Source: Blastopirellula marina
GTDB lineage: Bacteria; Planctomycetota; Planctomycetia; Pirellulales; Pirellulaceae
NCBI RefSeq assembly: GCF_002967765.1
Contig: NZ_PUHY01000005.1
Location: forward strand, 310,001 to 374,000
Direction of reading: 5' to 3'
DNA length: 64,000 nt
Within the stretch, counting starts at the first letter, position 1. Each line of letters starts with the position of its first letter. The notes below the pieces were generated by a model, which was not told the DNA's origin, made no database searches, and saw nothing but the letters and a program-made list of their open reading frames with translations. The position numbers and the translations under genes were made by a program. This document shows, one piece after another, positions 8,634 through 16,801 of this stretch.

Positions 8634-9497
8634 ATGCATAAGTTCTCAAGCCGCATCACTGTGCTGGCGGCTTTACTGTTGATCAACTGTTTGGCGGGGA
8701 TCGTCGCCGCTGAAGAGAAACCGCTGACACTGGTCGTCATGGACCCGCTGGCCGCTCCCCTTTCCTGTCCTTGCGTGGAAGGTTACGCCCAGCGGAAGTA
8801 CGAGCATCTGGAGGGATTTCTCGAGAAACAGCTCGGTCGATCGGTCCATTTGCTGTTCACCGAATCGTTGGAAACGCTGAAAGAGGAAGACCTTGCTGGC
8901 GGCACCATCGATTTGATCATCGGGAAGGACTCGGTTGCGCGGTACGATGCGAAGCTGAAAAAAATGACGGTCACGCCGCTCGGCCGGCTGACCGACAAGA
9001 AGGGTGGCACGTCGCAGTATGGAATGATCGTGGTCCCAAAGGATGACGCTGCCCAGAGCCCTGCCGACCTGAAAGGGTACCAGATCTATTTCGGGGCGAT
9101 CGATGCGCAAGAGAAGCACGAAGCCGCGATCGAACTGCTCACCAAGGCAGGGATCGAAATCCCCGAGAAGCTTGAAATTTCTCAGGCTTGTAGCGATGGA
9201 GCCTGCAAAATCTTGGAATTGGAAGGTCCGACCAAGGGAGCCGCGGTGATCTCAAGCTACGCTGCGCCCCTGTTGGAAGGCTGCGGAACGATCAAAAAAG
9301 GAGATCTGCGCGTCATCGGAAAAACGAAACAGGTGCCTTTCATCACCGCGTTCGCGACCAATCATGTTTCCAGCGACGAGCAAAAGCGGGTCAAGGATGC
9401 CTTGTTGATGGTGGCGACCGATCCCGAACTTTGCACCCAGTTGGAAACACTGGTCGGTTTCCTGCCGATGGAAGAACCGGTCGCAAAAAAAAAGTAG
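8634..9497 (+). CDS. PhnD-like periplasmic substrate-binding protein, may frameshift into the PQQ domain
   Basis: Secreted 287-residue binding protein of the PhnD/SsuA-like periplasmic family. AGGAG precedes the ATG at 8634; a signal peptide covers residues 1-26. Two-lobe features are visible: LTLVVMDPLAAP near the N-terminus, GTIDLIIGKDSVARYD in the middle, SQYGMIVVPKDD and LKGYQIYFG at the lobe crossing. It carries unusual cysteines: SCPC at residues 44-47 and ACSDGAC at about 187-193, suggesting a disulfide or bound metal rather than a phosphonate pocket. No ABC permease or ATPase is adjacent, so it may act as a sensor or scavenging part of an extracellular assembly. The gene ends GCA AAA AAA AAG TAG, a slippery heptamer against its own stop, and the next domain is open in the -1 frame. 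Confidence 0.8.
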   Translation: MHKFSSRITVLAALLLINCLAGIVAAEEKPLTLVVMDPLAAPLSCPCVEGYAQRKYEHLEGFLEKQLGRSVHLLFTESLETLKEEDLAGGTIDLIIGKDSVARYDAKLKKMTVTPLGRLTDKKGGTSQYGMIVVPKDDAAQSPADLKGYQIYFGAIDAQEKHEAAIELLTKAGIEIPEKLEISQACSDGACKILELEGPTKGAAVISSYAAPLLEGCGTIKKGDLRVIGKTKQVPFITAFATNHVSSDEQKRVKDALLMVATDPELCTQLETLVGFLPMEEPVAKKK

Positions 9498-10690
9498 GTG
9501 ACCAGGCGTCTCCTGCTTGGAAGGGCTGGCGCGGCCCACACCGCGACGGCCATTACCCACGTTTGCCCAGCAAGCTCGCTGCTGAACCACAGCTGGTCTG
9601 GAAAACGTTGCTTCCCAGCGGCGGCTTAGGAGGCATCGCGGCCAACGACAAGTTTGTCATTCTTGGGCATCGCGATTTCAGTGACTTTCAGGATGTCTTT
9701 CACTGTCTCGATGCGACAACCGGCAAGTCGCTCTGGCAGATCGAATACCTGGCCGTTGATAATCTCGACTACGGTCAGTCGCCACGCACAACCCCTAGCA
9801 TCGTTGGCGACCAAGTCGTTCTGCTCGGAGCGATGGGGGATTTGCACTGCGTCGAATTGGCGACCGGCAAGATCTTGTGGCACCACAATCTAAAAACCAA
9901 GTTTGCTGTGACCGGCGATCTGCCGTGGGGTTATTGTGGTTCCCCTTTAATTGTCGATGAGAAGGTGATTGTCGAAGCTGGTGGGGCGGAAGCTTCATTA
10001 GTGGCTTTTGATTTGAAGAGTGGCAAAATCGTTTGGCAGACGCCCGGCAAGGCGCCCTCGTACGGTTCACTGAACATTGGCCAGCTCGGCGGTCGAACGC
10101 AAATCGTCGGCCACGACGCAACCACGCTTGGCGGCTGGGACGTCGACACGGGCAAACGTTTGTGGACGCTAACGCCACCAATTGAAGGTGACTTCAACGT
10201 GCCGACTCCGCTGATTCTTGACGGCAAGCTGCTAGTCGCGACCGAAAACAACGGCACGCGGCTTTATCAATTTCAAACGGATGGGACCATCGATCCGACG
10301 CCGGTGATGGAGAACAACAGGCTGACGCCTGACATGAGTACTCCCGTGGTGGTCGGCAATCGGCTGTTCTGCGTGAATCGTTTTCTGTACTGCCTTGATC
10401 TGAATCGAGGACTGAAAGAGCTATCGCGAAAGCGAGACAAGGTACTCGGAGACTACGCCGCGATGATTGCCGATGACGCACACTTGCTGGTCTTTGGTGA
10501 CGGCGAAATTCTGTTAGTCGATGCCACCCAGGACGATTGTCCGATTGTCGCCCGGCAGAAGTTTTCGGATACCAAGGTCGATGTATTCTCGCACCCAGCT
10601 TTGGTTGGCGACAAATTGTTTCTGCGTAGCGGCGAGATTGTCTACTGCTGGTCTCTGGCGTCGACGGACAATGCGAAGGCAAACCAGTAG
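9431..10690 (+). CDS. PQQ-like beta-propeller protein, start unclear; probable C-terminal half of a frameshift fusion
   Basis: The recognisable protein begins around 9510 with WKGWRGPHRDG, the hallmark opening of planctomycete PQQ/outer-membrane-assembly-like propellers, and continues with repeated blades such as VFHCLDATTGKSLWQ, LHCVELATGKILWH and LVAFDLKSGKIVWQ to the C-terminus. Proteins of this kind normally carry their own signal peptide; here there is none. The only start codon in this frame before the motif is a TTG at 9431, buried in the preceding gene and giving a charged non-signal leader. The simplest reading is that it is translated by -1 frameshifting from the binding-protein gene, giving about 685 residues and export by that gene's signal peptide. 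Alternatives are an assembly error in the A run or a recently broken fusion. Confidence 0.7.
   Translation: MHPVGNTGRFPADGRTGRKKKVGDQASPAWKGWRGPHRDGHYPRLPSKLAAEPQLVWKTLLPSGGLGGIAANDKFVILGHRDFSDFQDVFHCLDATTGKSLWQIEYLAVDNLDYGQSPRTTPSIVGDQVVLLGAMGDLHCVELATGKILWHHNLKTKFAVTGDLPWGYCGSPLIVDEKVIVEAGGAEASLVAFDLKSGKIVWQTPGKAPSYGSLNIGQLGGRTQIVGHDATTLGGWDVDTGKRLWTLTPPIEGDFNVPTPLILDGKLLVATENNGTRLYQFQTDGTIDPTPVMENNRLTPDMSTPVVVGNRLFCVNRFLYCLDLNRGLKELSRKRDKVLGDYAAMIADDAHLLVFGDGEILLVDATQDDCPIVARQKFSDTKVDVFSHPALVGDKLFLRSGEIVYCWSLASTDNAKANQ
9488..9494 (+). other. A AAA AAG slippery heptamer at a gene junction
   Basis: The heptamer A AAA AAG is phased exactly as required for tandem slippage in the binding-protein frame, directly before its TAG stop (9495-9497), within a run of nine A (9485-9493). 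A -1 shift, or one extra A added during transcription, continues as GTA GGT GAC CAG into the PQQ-like propeller. A purine-rich GGAAG lies about 14 bases upstream and a CGCGG/CCGCG hairpin at 9530-9545. Whether slippage happens is not shown; a missing base in the assembly would look the same. Confidence 0.6.
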
Positions 10691-10831
10691 CCCTCCCCTA
10701 CTCTGCCGAAGCAGCTAACTGCTAGCGATCAACGCGTCAAGAAGCCAGGCAATTCGCCGCAATCGTTCAACGGCACCAGCTGGCCGAGCCGACAACCAGA
10801 AAGGAAGGCTTTCAGGTCGAGGAGCGGCAAG

Positions 10832-11908
10832 ATGCATCGCGTTGGGTCATGGTTGGCAGTTTACGGAGGGTTGTGCCTCTTGGGCTGCGCCAGTCCCAAC
10901 CGCCAAGCTACGATTGGTTCCCCTACGCCAGACACCGTTCAGGTTCCTAGCCGCGTGCAAATCGACTTGTCACAATCAACGCCAAAGCCAGCTCGTCCAC
11001 AAACGTTGTCGGTCGTTTCTTACAATGTCCATTTGTTGCCCAGCGTCGCGCTTCCGTTTGCAGGCGAACGTAGCGCGGCTGCATATCGTGCTGAGAAGAT
11101 CGCAGAGCAGCTCGCCGGTTATGATCTGATTGCCCTCAACGAAGCCTTTGACGCGACCCACCGTCAAAAGGTGATCGATCAATTGCAAGCTGAGACGGGA
11201 AATGGCTATCACGTGGCGGACGGTCCAGGCCGATCAGGCAGTCATTTGATTGGGGGCGGCCTGCTAGTGCTTTCCAAATATCCGATCTTGGAAACACACA
11301 CGCACACGTATCAAAACTCGACCCGCTTCCTGACGCACGGATTCAAATCGGACGGTTTTGCGGCGAAAGGGGCATTGCATGTTCGTGTGCTGGTCGACTT
11401 GCCTTCGCAGTTAGCGGTTGATTGTTTTGTCACGCATCTCGACAGTCAATCGGCCAGCGTCCGTGAGTTGCAGCTGAAAGAGTTCTGTCAGTTCGTATCA
11501 CACCATCAACATAGTGATAATCCGGCGGTGCTGCTGGGAGACTTTAATATTACGGCCGAACCGTTAGGAGGCGCGGAGACTGAGTACGCCAACCTAATGA
11601 CCAGCATCGACCAGCTGCGGAGTGTCCCGTTCGTCGATGCCGCGCAGCGCGTCGCGTACGGGCCAGCGGGAAGCAGCAATGCACTGGCCGACGATGGTGG
11701 CCGCAGGATCGATTACCTGTTTTATTCCAACTCCGATCGTCCCTTTGCCACGCAACTTACGCGCGTTCAAGCGCGGCATCTTCCGTTGTTGGACGAACAA
11801 GTTCCGGAAGGTTCGCTTTCCGATCACTTGGCCGTGGCGTGCGAGTTCCGCTTGGTCAGTAAGCATGCGGCCGTTGTCCCGACATCGAAGTGGCAGCTTC
11901 CACGATAG
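10832..11908 (+). CDS. Endonuclease/exonuclease/phosphatase-fold lipoprotein
   Basis: A 358-residue lipoprotein: residues 1-19 form a lipoprotein signal with lipobox LLGC (Cys19). The remainder is the EEP (DNase I-like/sphingomyelinase-like) fold: VVSYNVHLLPS near residue 62, ALNEAFD with the metal-binding Glu, FVTHLDSQ, LLGDFNITAEP with the catalytic Asp-Asn, and the terminal SDHLAVACEF with Asp-His. All key catalytic motifs are present, so it should be active on a phosphodiester. Substrate could be extracellular DNA, a phospholipid headgroup or an inositol phosphate; YNVHLLP and the length favour a sphingomyelinase/phospholipase-C-like subgroup, but not strongly. It stands alone between the PQQ gene and a convergent transporter gene. 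Confidence 0.88.
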   Translation: MHRVGSWLAVYGGLCLLGCASPNRQATIGSPTPDTVQVPSRVQIDLSQSTPKPARPQTLSVVSYNVHLLPSVALPFAGERSAAAYRAEKIAEQLAGYDLIALNEAFDATHRQKVIDQLQAETGNGYHVADGPGRSGSHLIGGGLLVLSKYPILETHTHTYQNSTRFLTHGFKSDGFAAKGALHVRVLVDLPSQLAVDCFVTHLDSQSASVRELQLKEFCQFVSHHQHSDNPAVLLGDFNITAEPLGGAETEYANLMTSIDQLRSVPFVDAAQRVAYGPAGSSNALADDGGRRIDYLFYSNSDRPFATQLTRVQARHLPLLDEQVPEGSLSDHLAVACEFRLVSKHAAVVPTSKWQLPR

Positions 11909-11941
11909 CGGTCAATCATGACCAAGCGATTGGAATGGAAG

Positions 11942-13456
11942 TTAGGTGGTTTCAAGCTCTTCCAAACTCAAGCCAGCGGTTTCGATGCGGTTCATCCAGG
12001 TAACCACCGCGCCGCATAAGGATGTGGCGATCAAGATGTACAGCAGATAGCGGATGCCAATATCTGCGAGTAAGATCGGAAACAGGAATGCCGTGATCAC
12101 GGCGCCGATCTTGGCGAACGAGGCCGCAAAGCCGGCTCCTTTACCGCGGATGTTGGTGGGAAAGACTTCGCCTGCGATGAGGTAGGTTTGTGCGTTCGGG
12201 CCGAGATTGGTCATAAAGCTAAAGACCATGAAGCCGGCGAAGATAAAATACAGTTTTTCGTTGCCGATGTAGTCGACCGAAAACGAGGCAAGAAGCAGCC
12301 CTAATGCACAGCCGACAAAACCGGCGACTTGCAGTTTGATTCGGCCAACGCGATCGGCAAGCAGCGCGGCAAACACGATGCCGACGATCAACAGCAGATC
12401 GATCAGCGCCATTCCCTTAGCGGCGATCATGTCGTTTTGAATCAGATCGGCCACTGACGTCGCGTGTTCTTTCTTATGGCCGATTGCCGATGCGATGATT
12501 GTCGGAGTAAAGATTCCTAGGCCGTACGTTCCTAGGTCTTGCAGAAACCAGGGAACACTCGTCAAGATCGTGGCCCGCAAGTTCTTTCCACTAAACAGTT
12601 CGGCATAGCCGCCGCTATTCTCATCGCCATCTGTGGTCGAAACGGCGGACTGATCGAGAATAACTTGCTTGGGGTAACGTGGCTTCCGAGTCAGTAGACG
12701 CAGCGTTTCACGTTCCGCAGTTTGGTACTTCCCTTGCGCGCAAAGCCAATGGCCACTCTCGGTGATCGTCAGGCGGGCAATCGTAATGAATACTGCCGGA
12801 ATGATTGCCGTCGCATACATCCACCGCCAATCGCCGATGCTGGGAAATTGGTCGAGGATCAGGTAACCGATGCCTGCCCCCACGAGGGCACCGACGGCTT
12901 GAAACCCGAAAGCACCCAGGATGAACTTGCCTCGTGTGTTGCTGGGCATGCTCTCGGAGATGATCAAGTGCGCCGTCGGATAGTCGGCACCCAGCGCCAA
13001 GCCGAGTCCGAATAAGCAGATGACCAGGAATAGGAAGCTGGTACTGAAGGTGATCGCAATCAGAAACGCGGTGAAGATCGCCATCTCGACGACGAAAATC
13101 GGCTTGCGTCCAAAGTAGTCGGAAAGCCCACCTAGTGCCGTCGCGCCGACCAGAATACCTAAGAGCGAAGCAGCACCTACTAGGCCGTGGGCGGAGGGGC
13201 CGAGCGAAAACTCTTTGGCAATCAGCGGCAACGCCACACCGGTCATGAAGACAACAAGTCCTTCGAAGAACTTGCCAGCGGCGGCCAACCACCAGATTCG
13301 CCACTGCATGTGGGTCATCGGCGAGGAGGTCGTGTCGGTTCCGTCGGCCCACATCGGGACTTCGTCGATGTACTGCTGCACCGTCTTGAAAGTCGGTTCG
13401 GCAGCGACATCGGTAGGCGATGTTGTCTCGGGTGGCGCTGGCATTATATCGAGCAT
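11942..13456 (-). CDS. MFS transporter, sugar/metabolite:H+ symporter type
   Basis: Twelve-helix major facilitator of 504 residues. ATG at 13456 follows AGAGGAAAGG on its strand; the frame further upstream is not protein-like. A cytoplasmic N-terminal tail of about 60 residues precedes TM1. The loop 2-3 signature GGLSDYFGRKP and its counterpart in the second half (ADRVGRIKLQ) are present, as are GADYPTAHLIISESMP after TM4 and the related AGEVFPTNIRGKGAG in the second half. These PESPR-like motifs place it among sugar porter/metabolite symporters (AroP, PcaK or sugar-type). No binding residues allow a substrate call. It is divergent from the outer-membrane barrel genes across a 337-base gap, consistent with uptake of something passing through those porins, though that link is conjecture. 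Confidence 0.9.
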   Translation of the reverse strand: MLDIMPAPPETTSPTDVAAEPTFKTVQQYIDEVPMWADGTDTTSSPMTHMQWRIWWLAAAGKFFEGLVVFMTGVALPLIAKEFSLGPSAHGLVGAASLLGILVGATALGGLSDYFGRKPIFVVEMAIFTAFLIAITFSTSFLFLVICLFGLGLALGADYPTAHLIISESMPSNTRGKFILGAFGFQAVGALVGAGIGYLILDQFPSIGDWRWMYATAIIPAVFITIARLTITESGHWLCAQGKYQTAERETLRLLTRKPRYPKQVILDQSAVSTTDGDENSGGYAELFSGKNLRATILTSVPWFLQDLGTYGLGIFTPTIIASAIGHKKEHATSVADLIQNDMIAAKGMALIDLLLIVGIVFAALLADRVGRIKLQVAGFVGCALGLLLASFSVDYIGNEKLYFIFAGFMVFSFMTNLGPNAQTYLIAGEVFPTNIRGKGAGFAASFAKIGAVITAFLFPILLADIGIRYLLYILIATSLCGAVVTWMNRIETAGLSLEELETT

Positions 13457-13793
13457 GCAGCGTTGCCTTTCCTCTTGCCGGGAACGAGTGGTGAGGGCGG
13501 GTTCAAGTTGGCGTAAGACGTGCGTTCGATGGAAGCTTACGTCGCTTCGTTGAAGGGCTCGCAAAGTGATAGCACTTATTGCTGATTCTTCATGTGAAGG
13601 AACGCATCGGACAGCGAGGCCGTATTTCTTACCCAATCGGCAACTCTTACTGCAGGAATGCTATCGCAGCGGCCGACTTTAACGATTGTAGAGAGTGTAG
13701 CGGGCATGGCTTCTCTGGCGGTCGCGATCGTGATCGCCATCCCTAAGACCGCCCATCCGCCGAGAGATTCTTGCTTGCTAGCGTTTGCTGACC
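13457..13793. other. Intergenic region between divergent transporter and porin genes
   Basis: Should contain both promoters. The only symmetrical element I can point to is an imperfect 22-bp palindrome at 13717-13738 (halves GGCGGTCGCGA and TCGTGATCGCC), which may be an operator. Nothing else recognisable. Confidence 0.35.
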
Positions 13794-14918
13794 ATGCCTA
13801 ACCTGAAGCAAAATTTGCCTGCCTGCGTGTTTGATGGTGGGAAGCTGCGTGCATTCGGCAGGCTCTTGTGGGCGATTGGCGTTGTCTTAGCACCGCTTGC
13901 ATCCCTCAGTCTTGCGGAGGTGAACGAGGCGATCATTGCGGAAGATGCATGGTTGGATTGTCCGGCCGAGCCGACGACGACACTCACGCCGTTTGCTGAG
14001 CTGCTTACGCTGAAGTTAACCGAAGGCAGCGCCGAGAACTGGGCGCAAGAGATCACACCGATCGGCATGGGAAGCTCGGCTGGGACAGCCAGATTGGTGG
14101 ACGCTCCGTTCGGTTGGAACGCGGGCGTACGAGCTGGGGTTGAACGAGCTGGGTGCGACGACCAAACCAGCGTGAGGTTGTACTACACGTACTTCGGAAC
14201 GCAAGCGACCAATCATGCCGCCGGCGAGGTCTATTCGGCGTTCCTGGGGAACTTCTTCGCTGATAACCCGGACGGATCCGGTTTCGGTCCAAAGTACCGC
14301 AGTGCCGATGTCGAGTGGGATGTACAGTTCCACACGATCGATCTCGAGTTCCAGCGCACTTTCATGATTAGCCCCGCGCTCACGCTTCGTCCCTTTGTCG
14401 GGGTGAAGTCTGCGATCATTCGGCAAGATATCGACTCGCGATGGTATAGCCCGATCGACTCTGGCTCGCACGTTTATTTGTTTGGTGCGGCGACGGAGAA
14501 CTTGAAACAAGATTTCTGGGGCATAGGTCCGTCCATTGGCGTCGACGCGTTAATACCTCTTTCCGTCTCGCCAACCCATTCGCTGCAGGCTTACTTTACG
14601 CCGACGGCAGCGTTGATGTATGGAAATTGGAATTTCAGCGAGGTTTACCAGACCGACGGTTTGACCTCGACCACGATTCTGACTCCCTCGAATATCGCAA
14701 TCAATTCTGACCCCATTCATGGCGCGGCAACGATGCTGCGATTTGCCTTGGGGCTTTCGTGGGAGCAGCCAGGCAGCCGAGTGACGACGCGCGTTCGCTT
14801 GGGTTACGAAGCGCAGGTGTGGCTCAATCAGATTCAGTTTTATTCCTACAACATGGGACGCTTGAACAACTTGATGTCGCTGCAGGGTGGCGTGCTCGAA
14901 ATTGGTTTCAGCTTTTAG
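13794..14918 (+). CDS. Outer-membrane beta-barrel protein, Lpg1974-like (tandem copy 1)
   Basis: Exported 374-residue protein; ATG at 13794 gives a long signal peptide (hydrophobic LLWAIGVVLAPLASLSLA, cleavage near residue 42). The mature part has alternating amphipathic strands with many aromatic residues, DAPFGWNAGVRAGVE, a TLRPFVGVKSAIIRQDI segment and FWGIGPSIGVD, and it ends with the hydrophobic C-terminal GVLEIGFSF, a typical barrel-end signature with final Phe. These features match the Legionella Lpg1974-like pore family that is expanded in planctomycetes. It shares its signature segments with the next two genes, so it arose with them by duplication. Expected role: outer-membrane pore or structural barrel. 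Confidence 0.78.
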   Translation: MPNLKQNLPACVFDGGKLRAFGRLLWAIGVVLAPLASLSLAEVNEAIIAEDAWLDCPAEPTTTLTPFAELLTLKLTEGSAENWAQEITPIGMGSSAGTARLVDAPFGWNAGVRAGVERAGCDDQTSVRLYYTYFGTQATNHAAGEVYSAFLGNFFADNPDGSGFGPKYRSADVEWDVQFHTIDLEFQRTFMISPALTLRPFVGVKSAIIRQDIDSRWYSPIDSGSHVYLFGAATENLKQDFWGIGPSIGVDALIPLSVSPTHSLQAYFTPTAALMYGNWNFSEVYQTDGLTSTTILTPSNIAINSDPIHGAATMLRFALGLSWEQPGSRVTTRVRLGYEAQVWLNQIQFYSYNMGRLNNLMSLQGGVLEIGFSF

Positions 14919-14937
14919 TTTTGTATAGAAGTCGTTG

Positions 14938-15876
14938 ATGATTCGCTCGGTTACATGCCTGATTCTCTTACTCGCTGGCGCGACGATTGCGCAGGCCGAG
15001 GGGATGACTCCGTTCGCCGAGGCGATCGTATGGCATGCGTCCGCCGAAACCTCTTCGGTCTGGGCTAGCGAAGTGCCGCTGCTGGTACAAGAGTTTGAAG
15101 CGACCAACCTCGACTTTGGCTGGAATGCCGGTGTCCGAGCTGGGCTCGAGATCAAACCGCCTGAGTGGTTGTGGGACGTGCGATTCACGGTCACCCACTT
15201 TCAAACTTCGCAAGATGCCGCGATTGAGGATGGCTTTAACCTGGTTATTCCGGAGTTCTTCAGCGGGTTTCTCAGTGGCGACGCGTTCGATTTTACGACT
15301 GCGTCGGTCGACTGGTCGATTCAATACACAACGTTCGACTGGGAAGTGGGACATGATATTTACATGTCGGAAAATTGCCTGATTCGTCCGACGTTTGGCT
15401 TAAAGGGAGCGATCATCGATCAGAACGTGCATTCCAAATGGGGAGATTTGTTCGGGCTAATCGCCGTTGAAAACGTGAGTCACGAGTTCTTTGGAATCGG
15501 TCCGAGCGCCGGTATCGGAGCTCGCTGGAGCCCTAGCCCAGGCAACTTCTGTCTGGTTGGCGACCTGACCGGTGCAATGCTTTATGGCGTGTGGAACGTG
15601 GAAGACGATTACCAACGAGTCGGTGGATTGCCATCCTCGTCTACGTACGATGCGTTCTCGACCAGCATGAACGACTCGAAGCTGGGCACGGTGATGATTC
15701 GTTCGTTCTTTGGTGCCGAGTGGCGACTACCATTGCATGCCAACGTTGTGGGGCGTGTGGGCTATGAGATGCAGTGGTGGGCCAATCAGCAGCGGTTCCT
15801 GACTTTCCAACAGTTGCCAATGCATGGGGATTTGACGTTCCAAGGTGGTGTATGCGGTATTGCGGTTACCTACTGA
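14938..15876 (+). CDS. Outer-membrane beta-barrel protein, Lpg1974-like (tandem copy 2)
   Basis: A 312-residue exported barrel, start ATG at 14938 with signal peptide ending IAQAEG. DFGWNAGVRAGLEI, LIRPTFGLKGAIIDQ and FFGIGPSAGIGARW correspond one for one to segments of the preceding gene. It lies 19 bases after that gene and its last 25 bases overlap the next, so all three are probably one transcript. It ends with GVCGIAVTY, an aromatic C-terminus that fits barrel assembly recognition. Shorter than copy 1 because several loops are reduced. No ligand is inferable. Confidence 0.76.
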   Translation: MIRSVTCLILLLAGATIAQAEGMTPFAEAIVWHASAETSSVWASEVPLLVQEFEATNLDFGWNAGVRAGLEIKPPEWLWDVRFTVTHFQTSQDAAIEDGFNLVIPEFFSGFLSGDAFDFTTASVDWSIQYTTFDWEVGHDIYMSENCLIRPTFGLKGAIIDQNVHSKWGDLFGLIAVENVSHEFFGIGPSAGIGARWSPSPGNFCLVGDLTGAMLYGVWNVEDDYQRVGGLPSSSTYDAFSTSMNDSKLGTVMIRSFFGAEWRLPLHANVVGRVGYEMQWWANQQRFLTFQQLPMHGDLTFQGGVCGIAVTY

Positions 15877-16796
15877 TTTGTTGCCTCGCTTGGGCAACCC
15901 CGGTGCAAGCTGCCGACTTGTTCGGTGAGTTCTTGTATTGGAAAGCGACCGAACCGGTCGACTGGGTGCTGAATACCAATCGAGCGCCAATGAATCAGTA
16001 CGTCAACTACGAACAAACCATCTACGACTTCGCCCCGGGCTTTCGCGTGGGGGCATCGTTCGATGACGCATGGAATACGAACCTTGCCTGGACCCACTTT
16101 CGTAACGAAACCACCGACTCGGCAACTGGTGACCTCACGGCTGCGTTTTTGGGTGGAAAAGAATCACAGCCGCCATCCCCAAAGCTGTACTTCGATCAGG
16201 GGCAACTCGATGCCTCGATTAACTACGACATGATGGATGTCGACTTTAGTAGTTCGATGGATCTGGGTAACGGTTTGCTGGTTCGTCCAGTGCTTGGGCT
16301 TCGGGGAGGCATTATTCGCCAGGCATTTACCACATCGTTCGAGGCCAGCTACACTAGCGGACTGACGAACTCGCAGCGATATGTAGTCGAGAAAGCGGAA
16401 AGCAACTTTTGGGGCATCGGCCCGAAGGTCGGCATCGACGGTGAGTACACCCTGCTCTGCTCGCCGCAATTCGAAATGAAGCTGACCGCAGGCTTCTTTG
16501 CTTCATATCTGCTAGGAGACTGGAGCATTCCTGATCGCACGCAAATGATCCAGATCGATAACGGCATTACGACGGTTACTTCGAGAACGGTTCAGGTCGA
16601 CTCGCGAGACTTCGCTTCGCTCGGCTTTCAAACCATGGTTGGGCTGAACATTCGACGAGGCTACTGGACGGCAGCCGTTGGCTACGAGATCAACGATTGG
16701 TTGAATCAGTGCCAGATTTTCACCGACGCCACTGGACCGCAAAACAACGACCTGTTGCTGCAAGGGTTGACGGTGAACTTTATGTTGACGTTCTAG
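15852..16796 (+). CDS. Outer-membrane beta-barrel protein, Lpg1974-like (tandem copy 3)
   Basis: A 314-residue barrel. ATG at 15852, inside the end of the previous gene, starts a clean signal peptide (YCGYLLICCLAWATPVQAAD); the longer upstream frame is shadow. The mature N-terminus DLFGEFLYWKATEPVDW is the classic opening of this family, more typical than in copies 1 and 2. LVRPVLGLRGGIIRQ and FWGIGPKVGIDGEY match the paralogues, and it ends LTVNFMLTF with the terminal Phe. The 25-base overlap with copy 2 implies translational coupling. The gene runs up to six bases from the stop of the convergent serine hydrolase gene. Confidence 0.8.
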   Translation: MRYCGYLLICCLAWATPVQAADLFGEFLYWKATEPVDWVLNTNRAPMNQYVNYEQTIYDFAPGFRVGASFDDAWNTNLAWTHFRNETTDSATGDLTAAFLGGKESQPPSPKLYFDQGQLDASINYDMMDVDFSSSMDLGNGLLVRPVLGLRGGIIRQAFTTSFEASYTSGLTNSQRYVVEKAESNFWGIGPKVGIDGEYTLLCSPQFEMKLTAGFFASYLLGDWSIPDRTQMIQIDNGITTVTSRTVQVDSRDFASLGFQTMVGLNIRRGYWTAAVGYEINDWLNQCQIFTDATGPQNNDLLLQGLTVNFMLTF

Positions 16797-16801
16797 GCGA
16801 A

